A stretch of DNA of 64,000 bases from Pacificispira sp965223125 (lineage in GTDB: Bacteria; Pseudomonadota; Alphaproteobacteria; UBA8366; Aestuariispiraceae): contig OZ244984.1 of assembly GCA_965223125.1 (NCBI GenBank), positions 2,294,001 through 2,358,000 of the forward strand. The letters are read 5' to 3'. This document shows, piece after piece, positions 23,707 to 32,309 of the stretch (position 1 is the stretch's first letter; every line of letters begins with the position of its first letter). The notes under the pieces are model-generated. The model ran no database searches. It saw only the letters and a program-made list of their open reading frames with translations, and was not told the origin of the DNA. Position numbers and translations under genes: made by a program.

Positions 23707-25023
23707 ATGGAATGGTATCTGATCCTTGTCCTGATGCTGGGCAGTCTGGTCGGACTTCTGGCGCTTGGCCTGCCGGTCGCTTTTGCTTTCATTGCTGTTA
23801 ACGTGGTTGGTGCGCTCCTGATTTTCGGGGGTGAGAACGGCTTGATCCAGATGGCGCGGAATGCCACGCGCTCGGTTTCCAATTTTCAACTCGCACCGAT
23901 CCCGCTGTTCATCCTGATGGGGGAAATCCTGTTTCAGTCCAGGGTTGCCCACCGCGCCATCGACGCGATAGAGCGGATCGTGACCAGGGTGCCGGGGCGG
24001 CTGGCGGTTGTGACCGTCTTTGGTGGCACCATATTCTCCGCCTTGTCGGGTTCGACCATTGCCAATACCGCGATGCTGGGATCGACGCTGATGCCCAGCA
24101 TGCTGAAAAAAGGATATCACCCGACGCTTGCGATGGGACCGATCATGGCGTCAGGCGCGATTGCGATGCTAATCCCGCCCTCGGCGCTGGCGGTGCTGCT
24201 GGGCAGTCTTGCCGGGATATCGATATCAAAGCTGCTGGTCGCCGGGATTCTGCCCGCGATTTTGCTGTCTGTCCTTTTTGTCCTTCTGATAGTCAGCGTC
24301 TCGATCTGGCGACCGGACCTTGCCCCCACCGACGACCAGCCCAGCATGACGCTGTGGGAACGCTGGCGACCCTTCTGCATCTATGTTCTACCGCTGTCCG
24401 GCATTTTCGTTGTGGTGATCGGCAGTCTGCTGATCGGCATCGCGTCGCCCACCGATGCGGCGGCGCTGGGCTGTCTTGCGGCAGTCCTGGCCAGCCTCGC
24501 CTATCGCTCACTGACGCTGGAGAACCTGAAAACGGCGGTGATGGAAACGGTGAAGCTGACCGTAATGATCATGTTCATCATTGCGGCCAGCCAGACCTTC
24601 AGCCAGATACTCTCTTTCAGCGGGGCGACATCGGGTCTCATCAGCCTGATCAATGGCTGGGAACTGACCAGCCTGCAGATCCTGGTCGGGATGATTCTGA
24701 TCCTGCTGTTTCTGGGCTGCTTCATTGATCAGGTCAGCATGCTGATGGTGACGATCCCGATCTTCATTCCGCTGGCAAAGGCGGTTGGCATCGACGAGCT
24801 GGTGCTGGGCGTTATCTATCTGCTGACCATGGAGATCGCATTGCTGACGCCGCCTTTCGGGTTGTTGCTCTTTGTGATGCGGGGCGTGGTGCCGGATTCG
24901 ATCCGGATGCGCCAGATTTATGCCGCCGTAGCACCATTCCTGTTGATCAAGCTGGGTGTGCTGGCGCTTGTGGTGGTTGTACCGGCTTTGGGAACCTGGC
25001 TTCCAGCCCTGATTTCCCGATAA
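23707..25023 (+). CDS. TRAP transporter large permease (DctM)
   Basis: The 438-residue protein is the main sodium-coupled transport subunit. It is hydrophobic along its length with about 12 membrane segments and carries family motifs: LGLPVAFAFIAVNVVGALL, a LFILMGEILFQS loop, FGGTIFSALSGSTIANTAMLGSTLMP, and MASGAIAMLIPPSALAVLLG. These are typical DctM signatures. It completes a three-gene TRAP system directly upstream of the iorAB-like genes. Confidence 0.92.
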   Translation: MEWYLILVLMLGSLVGLLALGLPVAFAFIAVNVVGALLIFGGENGLIQMARNATRSVSNFQLAPIPLFILMGEILFQSRVAHRAIDAIERIVTRVPGRLAVVTVFGGTIFSALSGSTIANTAMLGSTLMPSMLKKGYHPTLAMGPIMASGAIAMLIPPSALAVLLGSLAGISISKLLVAGILPAILLSVLFVLLIVSVSIWRPDLAPTDDQPSMTLWERWRPFCIYVLPLSGIFVVVIGSLLIGIASPTDAAALGCLAAVLASLAYRSLTLENLKTAVMETVKLTVMIMFIIAASQTFSQILSFSGATSGLISLINGWELTSLQILVGMILILLFLGCFIDQVSMLMVTIPIFIPLAKAVGIDELVLGVIYLLTMEIALLTPPFGLLLFVMRGVVPDSIRMRQIYAAVAPFLLIKLGVLALVVVVPALGTWLPALISR

Positions 25024-25061
25024 ATCCGGAAGTTTGAGTTTCAGTACAGGGAGCGCATGTC

Positions 25062-27218
25062 ATGGCGGAGCGGTCATTCAAGAAGGAAGTGCAGCAGCTT
25101 CGGATCGCCGCGGGTGCGGAGTTCAAGGGCGAGGGAATCCTGGCGATCACCAAGGCCCTGCTGGAATCCGGCGTTGGCTATGTCGGCGGCTATCAGGGCG
25201 CACCGATTTCCCATCTGATGGATGTGCTGGCCGATGCTCAGGATATCCTGGGGGAGCTTGGTGTGCGCTATGAGGCCAATGCGAATGAGGCGGCGGCGGC
25301 GGCAATGCTTGCGGCCTCAGTCCATTATCCGATCCGGGGCGCGGTCGCTTTCAAGTCTACCGTTGGCACCAATGTGGCGGCAGATGCACTCGCCAACCTC
25401 GCATCGGGAGGAGTCACCGGCGGTGCGCTGGTCATCGTTGGAGAGGATTACGGCGAGGGTTCCTCGATCATGCAGGAGCGCAGCCATGCCTTTGCGATGA
25501 AGTCGCAGATATGGCTGCTTGATCCCCGCCCGAACCTGCCCAGTATGGTGAAGGCCGTGAAGGACGGATTTGAGCTTTCCGAGGCTTCCCATACCCCGGT
25601 GATGCTGGAGGTTCGTATCCGCGCTTGCCATGTGCATGGCGTCTTTACGGCGTCGGATAACCAGCCACCGCCATTGACCGTTCGCGATGCCCTGAAATCG
25701 CCGCAACGCAAGACCGACCGCATCGTTCTGCCCCCCGCCGCCTTTAAGCATGAGCAGGAAAAGGTGACGGAGCGTTGGCCCGCCGCCGTGGATTTCATCC
25801 GGCAGCGTGGGCTGAACGAGTTCTTCGGACCGAAACAGGCGAAGACCGGGATCGTGTTGCAGGGCGGCATGTACAATACCGTGATCCGTGCGCTGCAACG
25901 CCTGGGCCTGGCCGGTATCCATGGAGAGAGCGCGGTACCGCTCTATGTCCTGAATGTTACCTATCCGCTGGTCGATGCCGAATTCCTGGATTTCTGCAAA
26001 GGTAAGGATTCGGTCCTTGTCGTGGAGGAAGGCCAGCCGAACTATATCGAACAGGCCTTCGGCTCGATGCTCTACAAGTCGGGCGGAGTGACGAAACTGC
26101 TGGGCAAGGAGATTCTGCCGGTTGCGGGGGAATATACCGGTGCCGCGATGCTGGACGGCATAGCCTCCTTCCTGCGGCAGTCTGATCCTGATCTGCTGCC
26201 CGCACAACACCGTGCGCCCAACCATCCGACTGCCGAATCCCATTCGGAGGCATTGTCGAAGACCGTGCCGATGCGCCCGCCCGGATTTTGCACCGGCTGT
26301 CCGGAACGCCCGATCTTCGCGGCGATGAAACTGGTGGAGGAGGAACTGGGACCACACCAGATCGCGGCTGATATCGGCTGTCATCTCTTCTCTATCATGC
26401 CGCCCTTCGAGATCGGTGGTACGACGATGGGATTCGGGCTGGGTCCGGCTTCGAACGGGGCTTTCGATGGCGGTGGGGAGAAACGGGCGATCTCGATTCT
26501 GGGTGATGGCGGTTTCTGGCACAACGGCCTGTCCTCCAGCATCGGCAATGCCGTCTATAACAAGTCCGACGGTGTCGTGATGATCGTCGACAACTACTAT
26601 TCCGCCGCGACCGGGGGGCAGGACATCCTGTCCTCCCGTGCCGATAATCCATCGAAGTCGACGCAGCATCCGATTGCCGATGCCCTGCGCGGGGTCGGGG
26701 TCAAATGGGTCCGGCAGATCGACCGGACCTATGACGTAACGAAGGTCCGCGATACGCTGAAGGAAGCCCTGACCACCGATGCCGAAGGGCCGAAGGTGAT
26801 CGTTGCTTCCTCCGAATGCATGCTGAACCGGCAGCGTCGGGAGCGTCCGCTCCAGGCCAGGGCAATCAGCGAGGGGCGGCGCGTGGCGAAACCGAAATTC
26901 GGCGTCGATGAGGATGTCTGCACCGGCGATCATGCCTGTATGCGCCTGTCCGGCTGTCCGTCCCTGACGGTGAAGACTCTGGACGATCCGCTTCGCGACG
27001 ATCCGGTGGCGGCCATCGATGAATCCTGCGTCGGCTGCGGGAATTGCGGGGAAGTCGCGGATGCGGCGGTGCTCTGCCCCTCCTTCTATCGTGCGGATGT
27101 GATTCACAATCCAGGACGGATCGAAGGCTTCATGGCAGGCCTGAGCAGCAGGTTCCTGGGATTCCTTCAGCAGCGCCGCGCCCGCAGCAGGCTTGATTTC
27201 CAGGGGGCGGGGGTATGA
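25062..27218 (+). CDS. iorA: Indolepyruvate:ferredoxin oxidoreductase alpha-like subunit
   Basis: This 718-residue enzyme subunit uses thiamine diphosphate to decarboxylate an arylpyruvate oxidatively, forming an aryl-acetyl-CoA and reduced ferredoxin. The N-terminal pyrimidine-binding domain opens near GVGYVGGYQGAPISHLMD. The diphosphate-binding motif GDGGFWHNGLSSSIGNA ... IVDNYYSA lies around residues 484-515. The C-terminal segment VCTGDHACMRLSGCP and SCVGCGNCGEVADAAVLCP provides two Fe-S clusters. An ATGA overlap couples it to the beta subunit. The proteobacterial two-subunit form is well known, but the preferred substrate here is inferred. Confidence 0.88.
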   Translation: MAERSFKKEVQQLRIAAGAEFKGEGILAITKALLESGVGYVGGYQGAPISHLMDVLADAQDILGELGVRYEANANEAAAAAMLAASVHYPIRGAVAFKSTVGTNVAADALANLASGGVTGGALVIVGEDYGEGSSIMQERSHAFAMKSQIWLLDPRPNLPSMVKAVKDGFELSEASHTPVMLEVRIRACHVHGVFTASDNQPPPLTVRDALKSPQRKTDRIVLPPAAFKHEQEKVTERWPAAVDFIRQRGLNEFFGPKQAKTGIVLQGGMYNTVIRALQRLGLAGIHGESAVPLYVLNVTYPLVDAEFLDFCKGKDSVLVVEEGQPNYIEQAFGSMLYKSGGVTKLLGKEILPVAGEYTGAAMLDGIASFLRQSDPDLLPAQHRAPNHPTAESHSEALSKTVPMRPPGFCTGCPERPIFAAMKLVEEELGPHQIAADIGCHLFSIMPPFEIGGTTMGFGLGPASNGAFDGGGEKRAISILGDGGFWHNGLSSSIGNAVYNKSDGVVMIVDNYYSAATGGQDILSSRADNPSKSTQHPIADALRGVGVKWVRQIDRTYDVTKVRDTLKEALTTDAEGPKVIVASSECMLNRQRRERPLQARAISEGRRVAKPKFGVDEDVCTGDHACMRLSGCPSLTVKTLDDPLRDDPVAAIDESCVGCGNCGEVADAAVLCPSFYRADVIHNPGRIEGFMAGLSSRFLGFLQQRRARSRLDFQGAGV

Positions 27219-28810
27219 GTGCTCCATCCGATCCCTTCACCGCCGTTGCGGGACAGGATCAGACCCACGGCATCGTCAAAATGGCGATCCTTGCCGTGGG
27301 CGGTCAAGGGGGCGGCGTTCTCACCGACTGGGTGATCGATGTCGCCGAGCGTTGCGGGTATCGTGCCCAGGCGACCTCTGTCCCCGGTGTTGCCCAGCGC
27401 ACGGGGGCGACGATCTATTATATCGAGATGATGCCCGATGACGGACAGGAACCCGTTTTTGCGCTGATGCCCGCACCGGGGGATGTCGATATCGTTGTGG
27501 CGGCGGAGATCATGGAAGCCGGTCGGGCGATTACACGCGGACTAGTCACCGCCGACCGGACCACGCTGATCGCATCACAGCACCGCATGTTCGCGGTGTC
27601 GGAGAAGATCGTGCCCGGTGACGGGCGCGCCGATGTTGAGATAGTGTTGAATGCCGCCCGTGACTCCTCAAAGGATTTTATCTGCTTTCCGATGGACAGG
27701 ATTGCGGTTGCGACCGGCAGTCATATCTCCGCCTGCCTGCTGGGGGCGCTGGCCGGATCCGGTGCATTGCCCTTCCCGAAGGGGCACTATGTTGAAACCA
27801 TTGAAGCCGCCGGGCGCGGGGTTTCGGCCAGCATCAAAGCCTTCGATATGGCGTATGGGCAGGCAAAGTCCGAGACAATTGAATTTGCCGAGCGCAGCGG
27901 GGACGTGGATGTAGCGCCGGTTGGCGTTCAGGGACCGAAGCCGTTGATTGCGCGCTGGCAGTCCCTGATGGAACGGATCGGCGCCCTGCCGGAACCGGTG
28001 CGGGACATGGCACGGCGCGGGGCGGAGAAACTGGTGGATTTCCAGGATATTGATTACGCCGATACGTATCTGGGGCAAGTCGAACGGTCTGTTGGTCTGG
28101 ATCGATTCGATCAGGGCTATGGCTTCACGGTCCAGCTTGCCAAATACCTCGCCAATGCGATGGCCTATGACGATGTGATCCGGGTCGCCGACCTGAAGAC
28201 GCGGGGTTCTCGTTTCGACCGGGTGCGCCAGGATCTGGGCGTCGATCCGGGAAGCCTGGTCCAGATCACCGAATTCATGCATCCAAGGGCGGCGGAATTC
28301 TGCGGTGTCCTGCCGCGTCGGCTGGGGCAGGCAATCGAGGCGCGGCCCCGTCTGTTCGCTCTGCTGGACCGGTTGATCAATCGCGGGCGGCGGGTCCGGA
28401 CTGATGCGGTCCTGCCCTTTCTCGGACTCTATGTCGTTGCGGGTCTGCGGCGCTGGCGGCGCGGATCGCTGCGTCACCATCAGGAAAAGGCGCATTGGGA
28501 GGCCTGGCTGCACCGCGCCTTTAACTGCCTGGAACAGGATTATGCGCTGGGTGTCGAGATCCTGCGATGCCGACGCCTGATCAAGGGCTATAGCGACACC
28601 CATAGTCGTGGGCTTTCGAAATACGACCGCGTTCTTGCCGGGGTGGATCTGGTGGCCGGTCGTCACGACGCGGCGGATTGGGTCCGGCGATTGCGGGAGG
28701 CGGCTCTGGCCGATGAGAAAGGCCATGCCCTGGATGGTGCCTTGCAAACCATCCGGTCCTTTGCCGATACTGAGGCTGGAAACGGCGCAGTGGAAAACAG
28801 GGCCTCATGA
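27215..28810 (+). CDS. iorB: Indolepyruvate oxidoreductase beta-like subunit with DUF6537 C-terminal domain
   Basis: The 531-residue protein pairs with the alpha subunit. The first 200 residues are the gamma-type domain of 2-oxoacid:ferredoxin oxidoreductases: ILAVGGQGGGVLTDWVIDVAER and ATSVPGVAQRTGATIYYIEMMP. A long C-terminal extension, with RPRLFALLDRLINRGRRVRTD and LRCRRLIKGYSDTHSRGLSKYDRVL, fits the DUF6537 region found in proteobacterial IorB. It overlaps iorA in front and the MarR gene behind, both as ATGA. Confidence 0.87.
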   Translation: MSAPSDPFTAVAGQDQTHGIVKMAILAVGGQGGGVLTDWVIDVAERCGYRAQATSVPGVAQRTGATIYYIEMMPDDGQEPVFALMPAPGDVDIVVAAEIMEAGRAITRGLVTADRTTLIASQHRMFAVSEKIVPGDGRADVEIVLNAARDSSKDFICFPMDRIAVATGSHISACLLGALAGSGALPFPKGHYVETIEAAGRGVSASIKAFDMAYGQAKSETIEFAERSGDVDVAPVGVQGPKPLIARWQSLMERIGALPEPVRDMARRGAEKLVDFQDIDYADTYLGQVERSVGLDRFDQGYGFTVQLAKYLANAMAYDDVIRVADLKTRGSRFDRVRQDLGVDPGSLVQITEFMHPRAAEFCGVLPRRLGQAIEARPRLFALLDRLINRGRRVRTDAVLPFLGLYVVAGLRRWRRGSLRHHQEKAHWEAWLHRAFNCLEQDYALGVEILRCRRLIKGYSDTHSRGLSKYDRVLAGVDLVAGRHDAADWVRRLREAALADEKGHALDGALQTIRSFADTEAGNGAVENRAS

Positions 28811-29328
28811 GCAAACGATTTTCAGTTGGCACCCCCGTGGCGGTGAATGATGACGGCAGCCCGCCCCGGGTCGTGCTGGAAACCATCCTGCCCTATCTGA
28901 TGAACTGTCTGACCTTCCGGATGAACCAGTTGCTGAACCAGGATCTGCGCAAACATGGTCTGACGATTGCCAACTGGCGTCTGCTGGCGGTGCTGGACGC
29001 GAATGAGACCGCTTCGATCAATGAACTCGTCTCCTATGCGATGATCGAGCAATCCACGGTCAGTCGGCTGATCGCGCGGATGGAGGAGGACGGCCTCGTC
29101 AACCGCGACCGTATCGATGAGGACGGGCGCGTCCGTTCCATCTCCATGACCGAGGTCGGACGCCGGAAATACCAGACCGTGCAGGAAATCACCCTTGCCC
29201 ATGCGGAACGTGCCCTGATCGGTCTCAGTCAGGCGGAAAAGGATACGCTGGAACGGTTGATCGCCACGATGCGCCGGAACCTTGAACTGCACGACCTCAA
29301 ATCATCGGATGAGGATGAGCGTGAATAG
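28807..29328 (+). CDS. MarR family regulator of the TRAP-oxidoreductase operon
   Basis: The 173-residue protein has a MarR winged helix: LTIANWRLLAVLDANETASINELVSYAMIEQSTVSRLIARMEEDGLVNRDRIDEDGRVRSISMTEVGRRKYQ (residues about 49-120). MarR proteins usually repress neighbouring catabolic genes and release on binding an aromatic ligand. It is the last gene of the operon, coupled to iorB by ATGA, and a perfect palindrome occupies the operon promoter, so autoregulation in response to the transported compound is likely. Confidence 0.85.
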   Translation: MSKRFSVGTPVAVNDDGSPPRVVLETILPYLMNCLTFRMNQLLNQDLRKHGLTIANWRLLAVLDANETASINELVSYAMIEQSTVSRLIARMEEDGLVNRDRIDEDGRVRSISMTEVGRRKYQTVQEITLAHAERALIGLSQAEKDTLERLIATMRRNLELHDLKSSDEDERE

Positions 29329-29340
29329 GCGCTCCACATC

Positions 29341-29760
29341 TCAGCTCACGTCCGGATCAAGGTCCAATGCTGCGGAATTGATACAATAGCGCAGGCCCGT
29401 TGGCTTCGGGCCGTCGGGGAAGACATGGCCCAGATGCGCATCGCACCGGGCGCAGACAACCTCCGTCCGGCGCATGAAGAAGCTGACATCCGAATGTTCC
29501 GCGATGACGTCTTCCGCAACCGGCTTGAAGAAACTCGGCCATCCGGTACCGCTGTCGAATTTGGCATTGGAATGAAATAGCTTTTCCCCGCAGCATTTGC
29601 AGTTATAGCTGCCGCGGGTCTTTTCCGCATGGTATTTGCCGGAAAAGGCACGTTCAGTGCCCTTCTTGCGGGTTACCTGATATTCTTCCGGGCTCAGCCG
29701 TTCACGCCATTCGGCGTCGGTCATTTTCACTTTGGCTTTGGTCGTGGTCGGATCGGTCAT
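29341..29760 (-). CDS. msrB: Peptide-methionine (R)-S-oxide reductase MsrB
   Basis: MsrB (139 residues) repairs R-methionine sulfoxide in oxidised proteins. Zinc-binding pairs Cys54/Cys57 (CKCC) and Cys103/Cys106 (CARC) are present, as are the signature GTGWPSF (71-77), DAHLGHVFPDGP and the catalytic Cys126 in GLRYCINSAAL. Length is typical of stand-alone MsrB. Its ATG overlaps the stop of the chaC gene, and a MarR gene lies upstream on the same strand, so the three may form a redox-stress operon. Confidence 0.95.
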   Translation of the reverse strand: MTDPTTTKAKVKMTDAEWRERLSPEEYQVTRKKGTERAFSGKYHAEKTRGSYNCKCCGEKLFHSNAKFDSGTGWPSFFKPVAEDVIAEHSDVSFFMRRTEVVCARCDAHLGHVFPDGPKPTGLRYCINSAALDLDPDVS

Positions 29761-30440
29761 GATGCGGCATTCCTTTCTGCCTGCAGGGCACGGACGCGGG
29801 TCCGCAGGCGGTGCATGGGGCCATCGCCGATGCCGATCCGGTCCATGGCATCGACGGTCTGTTCAAGATAGTCCGAACACGGGCCCAGTCGACCCGAGGC
29901 GCGGGCGATGATCGCGGCGGTATCCTCCATCGACATCGGGCGGCAATAACGGTCGCAGTCGCGGCGCATCACGAATGCGATGGCGTGGAACCGCCCGCCA
30001 TCGTCGCCGTGCAACCGTACCCAGGTGGGGCGATAGGAACCGGCAAGCATTTCCCGCGACCAGATCACGTCCAGTTCTTCCTCGGCCTTGTCCTCGGCGA
30101 TGCGCAGGGCCACCCCGCGTACCGAACCGCCGCGATCCAGCCCCAGCACCAGTCCGGGACAGTCCCGCGTCCCACGCCCGATTGGTGTTTGCAGACAAAA
30201 GGAACGGTGATAGCCATGCAGCCGTGCGATCCGCCGTTCCTCGAAATGGAAGGCCGGATTCCACATCAGCGAGCCATAGGCAAATATCCAGAGACCGGTA
30301 CCGGGCGGCCTAGCGGCCAGAGTCATCTCACGGGATGCCCGTCTTTCCTCATCACAGAGGGGTTTGATGAGACCCGCCGCTTCCGCCTCGCGGGCCATGT
30401 CCTGAAAGAAACCTCGTTTTATACCGTCACGATCAACCAA
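29757..30440 (-). CDS. chaC: Gamma-glutamylcyclotransferase ChaC
   Basis: ChaC-type enzymes degrade glutathione to 5-oxoproline and Cys-Gly. The hallmark FAYGSLMWNPAFHFEERRIARLHGYHRSFCL is present, with the catalytic Glu in the later segment EELDVIWSREML and the conserved tail SDYLEQTVDAM. The start is uncertain: I place it at a TTG (30440) because family alignment begins near VDRDGIKRGFF; the open frame runs back to a TTG at 30503, and the first ATG is at 30398. It overlaps msrB by 4 bp. Confidence 0.88.
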   Translation of the reverse strand: MVDRDGIKRGFFQDMAREAEAAGLIKPLCDEERRASREMTLAARPPGTGLWIFAYGSLMWNPAFHFEERRIARLHGYHRSFCLQTPIGRGTRDCPGLVLGLDRGGSVRGVALRIAEDKAEEELDVIWSREMLAGSYRPTWVRLHGDDGGRFHAIAFVMRRDCDRYCRPMSMEDTAAIIARASGRLGPCSDYLEQTVDAMDRIGIGDGPMHRLRTRVRALQAERNAAS

Positions 30441-30523
30441 GGGCGTAGCGTCCGCAGTGATGATGGATGGGTAATAACATGTGGCAAAGACCCGTAAACG
30501 CAAGCGCCGCCATCGCGCAACAC

Positions 30524-31069
30524 TTATTCCCCGCGGTTATCGAACCGGGCGCGATCCGCATCGCTGGACAGGATGCCCAGCATCACGTCGCGGAATCCTT
30601 CCACCGCCTCCGCCCCGACGGCGCGATAGGCCTTCGCGATCCGCTTCCGTTGGGTTTCGGTCAGCAAGCGCTCCAGATTCTCGCCCTTTTCGGTCAGTGT
30701 CAGCAGCCGCTGGCGGCGGTCTTCGATGCCCTGATCCTGTCGGATATAGCCTTCCTCTACCAGTTGGCCCAGCACCCGGCTCAGGCTCTGCTTGGTGATT
30801 TTAAGGATATCCAGTAGATGCGATACGGTCATGCCCGGATAACGCCCGACGAAATAGATCACTCGGTGATGCGCCCGGCCCAGTCCGCGCTCTGCCAGGA
30901 TGACATCCGGCTCTCCGGTGAAGTCGCGATAGGCGTAGAACAGCAATTCGATGGCCTGACGCAACTCTTCCTCGCGCAGGAACAGCGGGTTGCCCCCGCT
31001 CTTCTGGGGGCGGCCCCGATCCGGTCCGGACAATGCGTTGGGTCGATTCGAAGAATTTATGTCAGTCAT
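30524..31069 (-). CDS. MarR family transcriptional regulator
   Basis: The 181-residue protein has a MarR winged helix: GRAHHRVIYFVGRYPGMTVSHLLDILKITKQSLSRVLGQLVEEGYIRQDQGIEDRRQRLLTLTEKG (about residues 64-129). The short disordered N-terminus (first 28 residues) is Asn/Pro-rich. It lies 20-80 bp upstream of chaC-msrB on the same strand and is divergent from ilvE. A perfect 7-bp inverted repeat covers its own start codon, which suggests tight autorepression. The ligand is unknown. Confidence 0.85.
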   Translation of the reverse strand: MTDINSSNRPNALSGPDRGRPQKSGGNPLFLREEELRQAIELLFYAYRDFTGEPDVILAERGLGRAHHRVIYFVGRYPGMTVSHLLDILKITKQSLSRVLGQLVEEGYIRQDQGIEDRRQRLLTLTEKGENLERLLTETQRKRIAKAYRAVGAEAVEGFRDVMLGILSSDADRARFDNRGE

Positions 31070-31078
31070 GTTGACATA
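31058..31078. promoter_or_regulatory. Inverted repeat over the MarR start codon
   Basis: TATGTCA (31058..31064) and TGACATA (31072..31078) are exact reverse complements around a 7-base centre that contains the ATG of the MarR gene (31069..31067). An operator placed on the start codon fits autoregulation. The remaining gap to ilvE (31079..31282) has no further structure I can support. Confidence 0.55.
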
Positions 31079-31282
31079 TATGCCTCACGATGTTACTTCC
31101 TGCAATAGCCAAGCGTAGCGGATCGTATCGTTTGACCGGTCGCTTGAGTAATAAAGTTTCGTGCTGACTCGGACCGCGCCTGGGTCTGTCCGAAAAATCC
31201 AAGGCAAGTCAAAGGCTTGCAATCAAAAACCTGGGGAGACGGCCTGGATGCCGGAAAATGCCCCTTCAACGGAGTGGAAACC

Positions 31283-32197
31283 ATGTCCCTGATGCCCTTT
31301 GATGACCGTGACGGAACCATCTGGATGGATGGCAAGCTGGTCCCCTGGCGCGATGCAAAACTGCACGTCCTGACCCATGGCCTGCATTACGCTTCCGGCG
31401 TTTTTGAGGGCGAGCGCGTCTATGGCGGCGAGATTTTCAAACTGACGGAGCATACCGAGCGTCTGCATGAATCAGCCCGACTTCTGGGTTTCCAGATTCC
31501 GTTCAGCGTGGCGGAAATCGATGCGGCCTGCGACAGGGTTGTGGCGGATAATGGCATTGTTGATGGCTATGTTCGTCCAATCGCCTGGCGCGGCTCGGAG
31601 ATGATGGGCGTTTCGGCGCAGCACAACACGATCCATCTGGCTATCGCTGCCTGGGAATGGCCCGCCTATTTCAGCCCGGAAGCGCGGATGCGCGGCCTGA
31701 AGATGCGGATTTCCGATTGGGCACGCCCCGATCCGCGCACAGCGCCGGTGCGCAGCAAGGCGGCGGGCCTTTACATGATCTGCACCATGTCGAAGCACAA
31801 GGCGGAGGCCGAGGGTTTCCATGACGCCCTTATGCTGGACTGGCGCGGGTATGTTGCCGAGGCAACCGGCGCGAACATTTTCTTCCTGATGCAGGATGGA
31901 AAGCTGCACACGCCGGATCCGGATTGCTTCCTGGATGGGATTACCCGACGCACGGTGATAGACCTCGCCCGCCGCAATGGCTACGAGATCGTGCAGCGCC
32001 ATATCAAGCCGGAGGAATTGGCGGGTGCCAGTGAGGCCTTCCTGACCGGAACGGCGGTGGAAGTGACCCCGGTCGCATCGATTGGCGACTACAAGTTCAC
32101 GCCGGGCAAGGCCTGCGAGACTCTGATGAAGGCCTATGACGCCGAGGTCCGCCGAGGCTCCGACCGCGCCGCGCTGATCAGCGGCTCGGCGGCCTGA
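31283..32197 (+). CDS. ilvE: Branched-chain amino acid aminotransferase
   Basis: IlvE (304 residues) makes the last step of valine, leucine and isoleucine synthesis and the first of their breakdown, using PLP. Family motifs: HVLTHGLHYASGVFEGERVY, the YVRPIAWRG strand, the PLP lysine in RSKAAGLYMICTMSKHKAEAEGFHDALMLD and EATGANIFFLMQDGKLHTP, then LDGITRRTVIDLARRNG. GGAG precedes the ATG at 31283; the open frame extends upstream without family match. A strong terminator follows, so it is probably monocistronic. Confidence 0.93.
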   Translation: MSLMPFDDRDGTIWMDGKLVPWRDAKLHVLTHGLHYASGVFEGERVYGGEIFKLTEHTERLHESARLLGFQIPFSVAEIDAACDRVVADNGIVDGYVRPIAWRGSEMMGVSAQHNTIHLAIAAWEWPAYFSPEARMRGLKMRISDWARPDPRTAPVRSKAAGLYMICTMSKHKAEAEGFHDALMLDWRGYVAEATGANIFFLMQDGKLHTPDPDCFLDGITRRTVIDLARRNGYEIVQRHIKPEELAGASEAFLTGTAVEVTPVASIGDYKFTPGKACETLMKAYDAEVRRGSDRAALISGSAA

Positions 32198-32227
32198 TCG
32201 ATTTCGGGCGTTTTCTGTCGTGCCAAG

Positions 32228-32256
32228 CGGGACCGGGCATGTTATGCCCGGTCCCG
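32228..32256 (+). terminator. Rho-independent terminator after ilvE
   Basis: A perfect 13-bp stem (CGGGACCGGGCAT with ATGCCCGGTCCCG) closes a GTT loop and is followed by TTCGATTTT. It starts 31 bp after the ilvE stop. This is the clearest terminator in the window. Confidence 0.85.
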
Positions 32257-32309
32257 TTCGATTTTACCGGACATGAGAGACAGATTCCGCACCCTCCAGA
32301 GTGTTGCAT

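Noticed and set aside
25317..27227. 636-codon open frame on the minus strand
   Set aside because: It lies opposite the iorA-like gene and has no family features; a GC-rich shadow.
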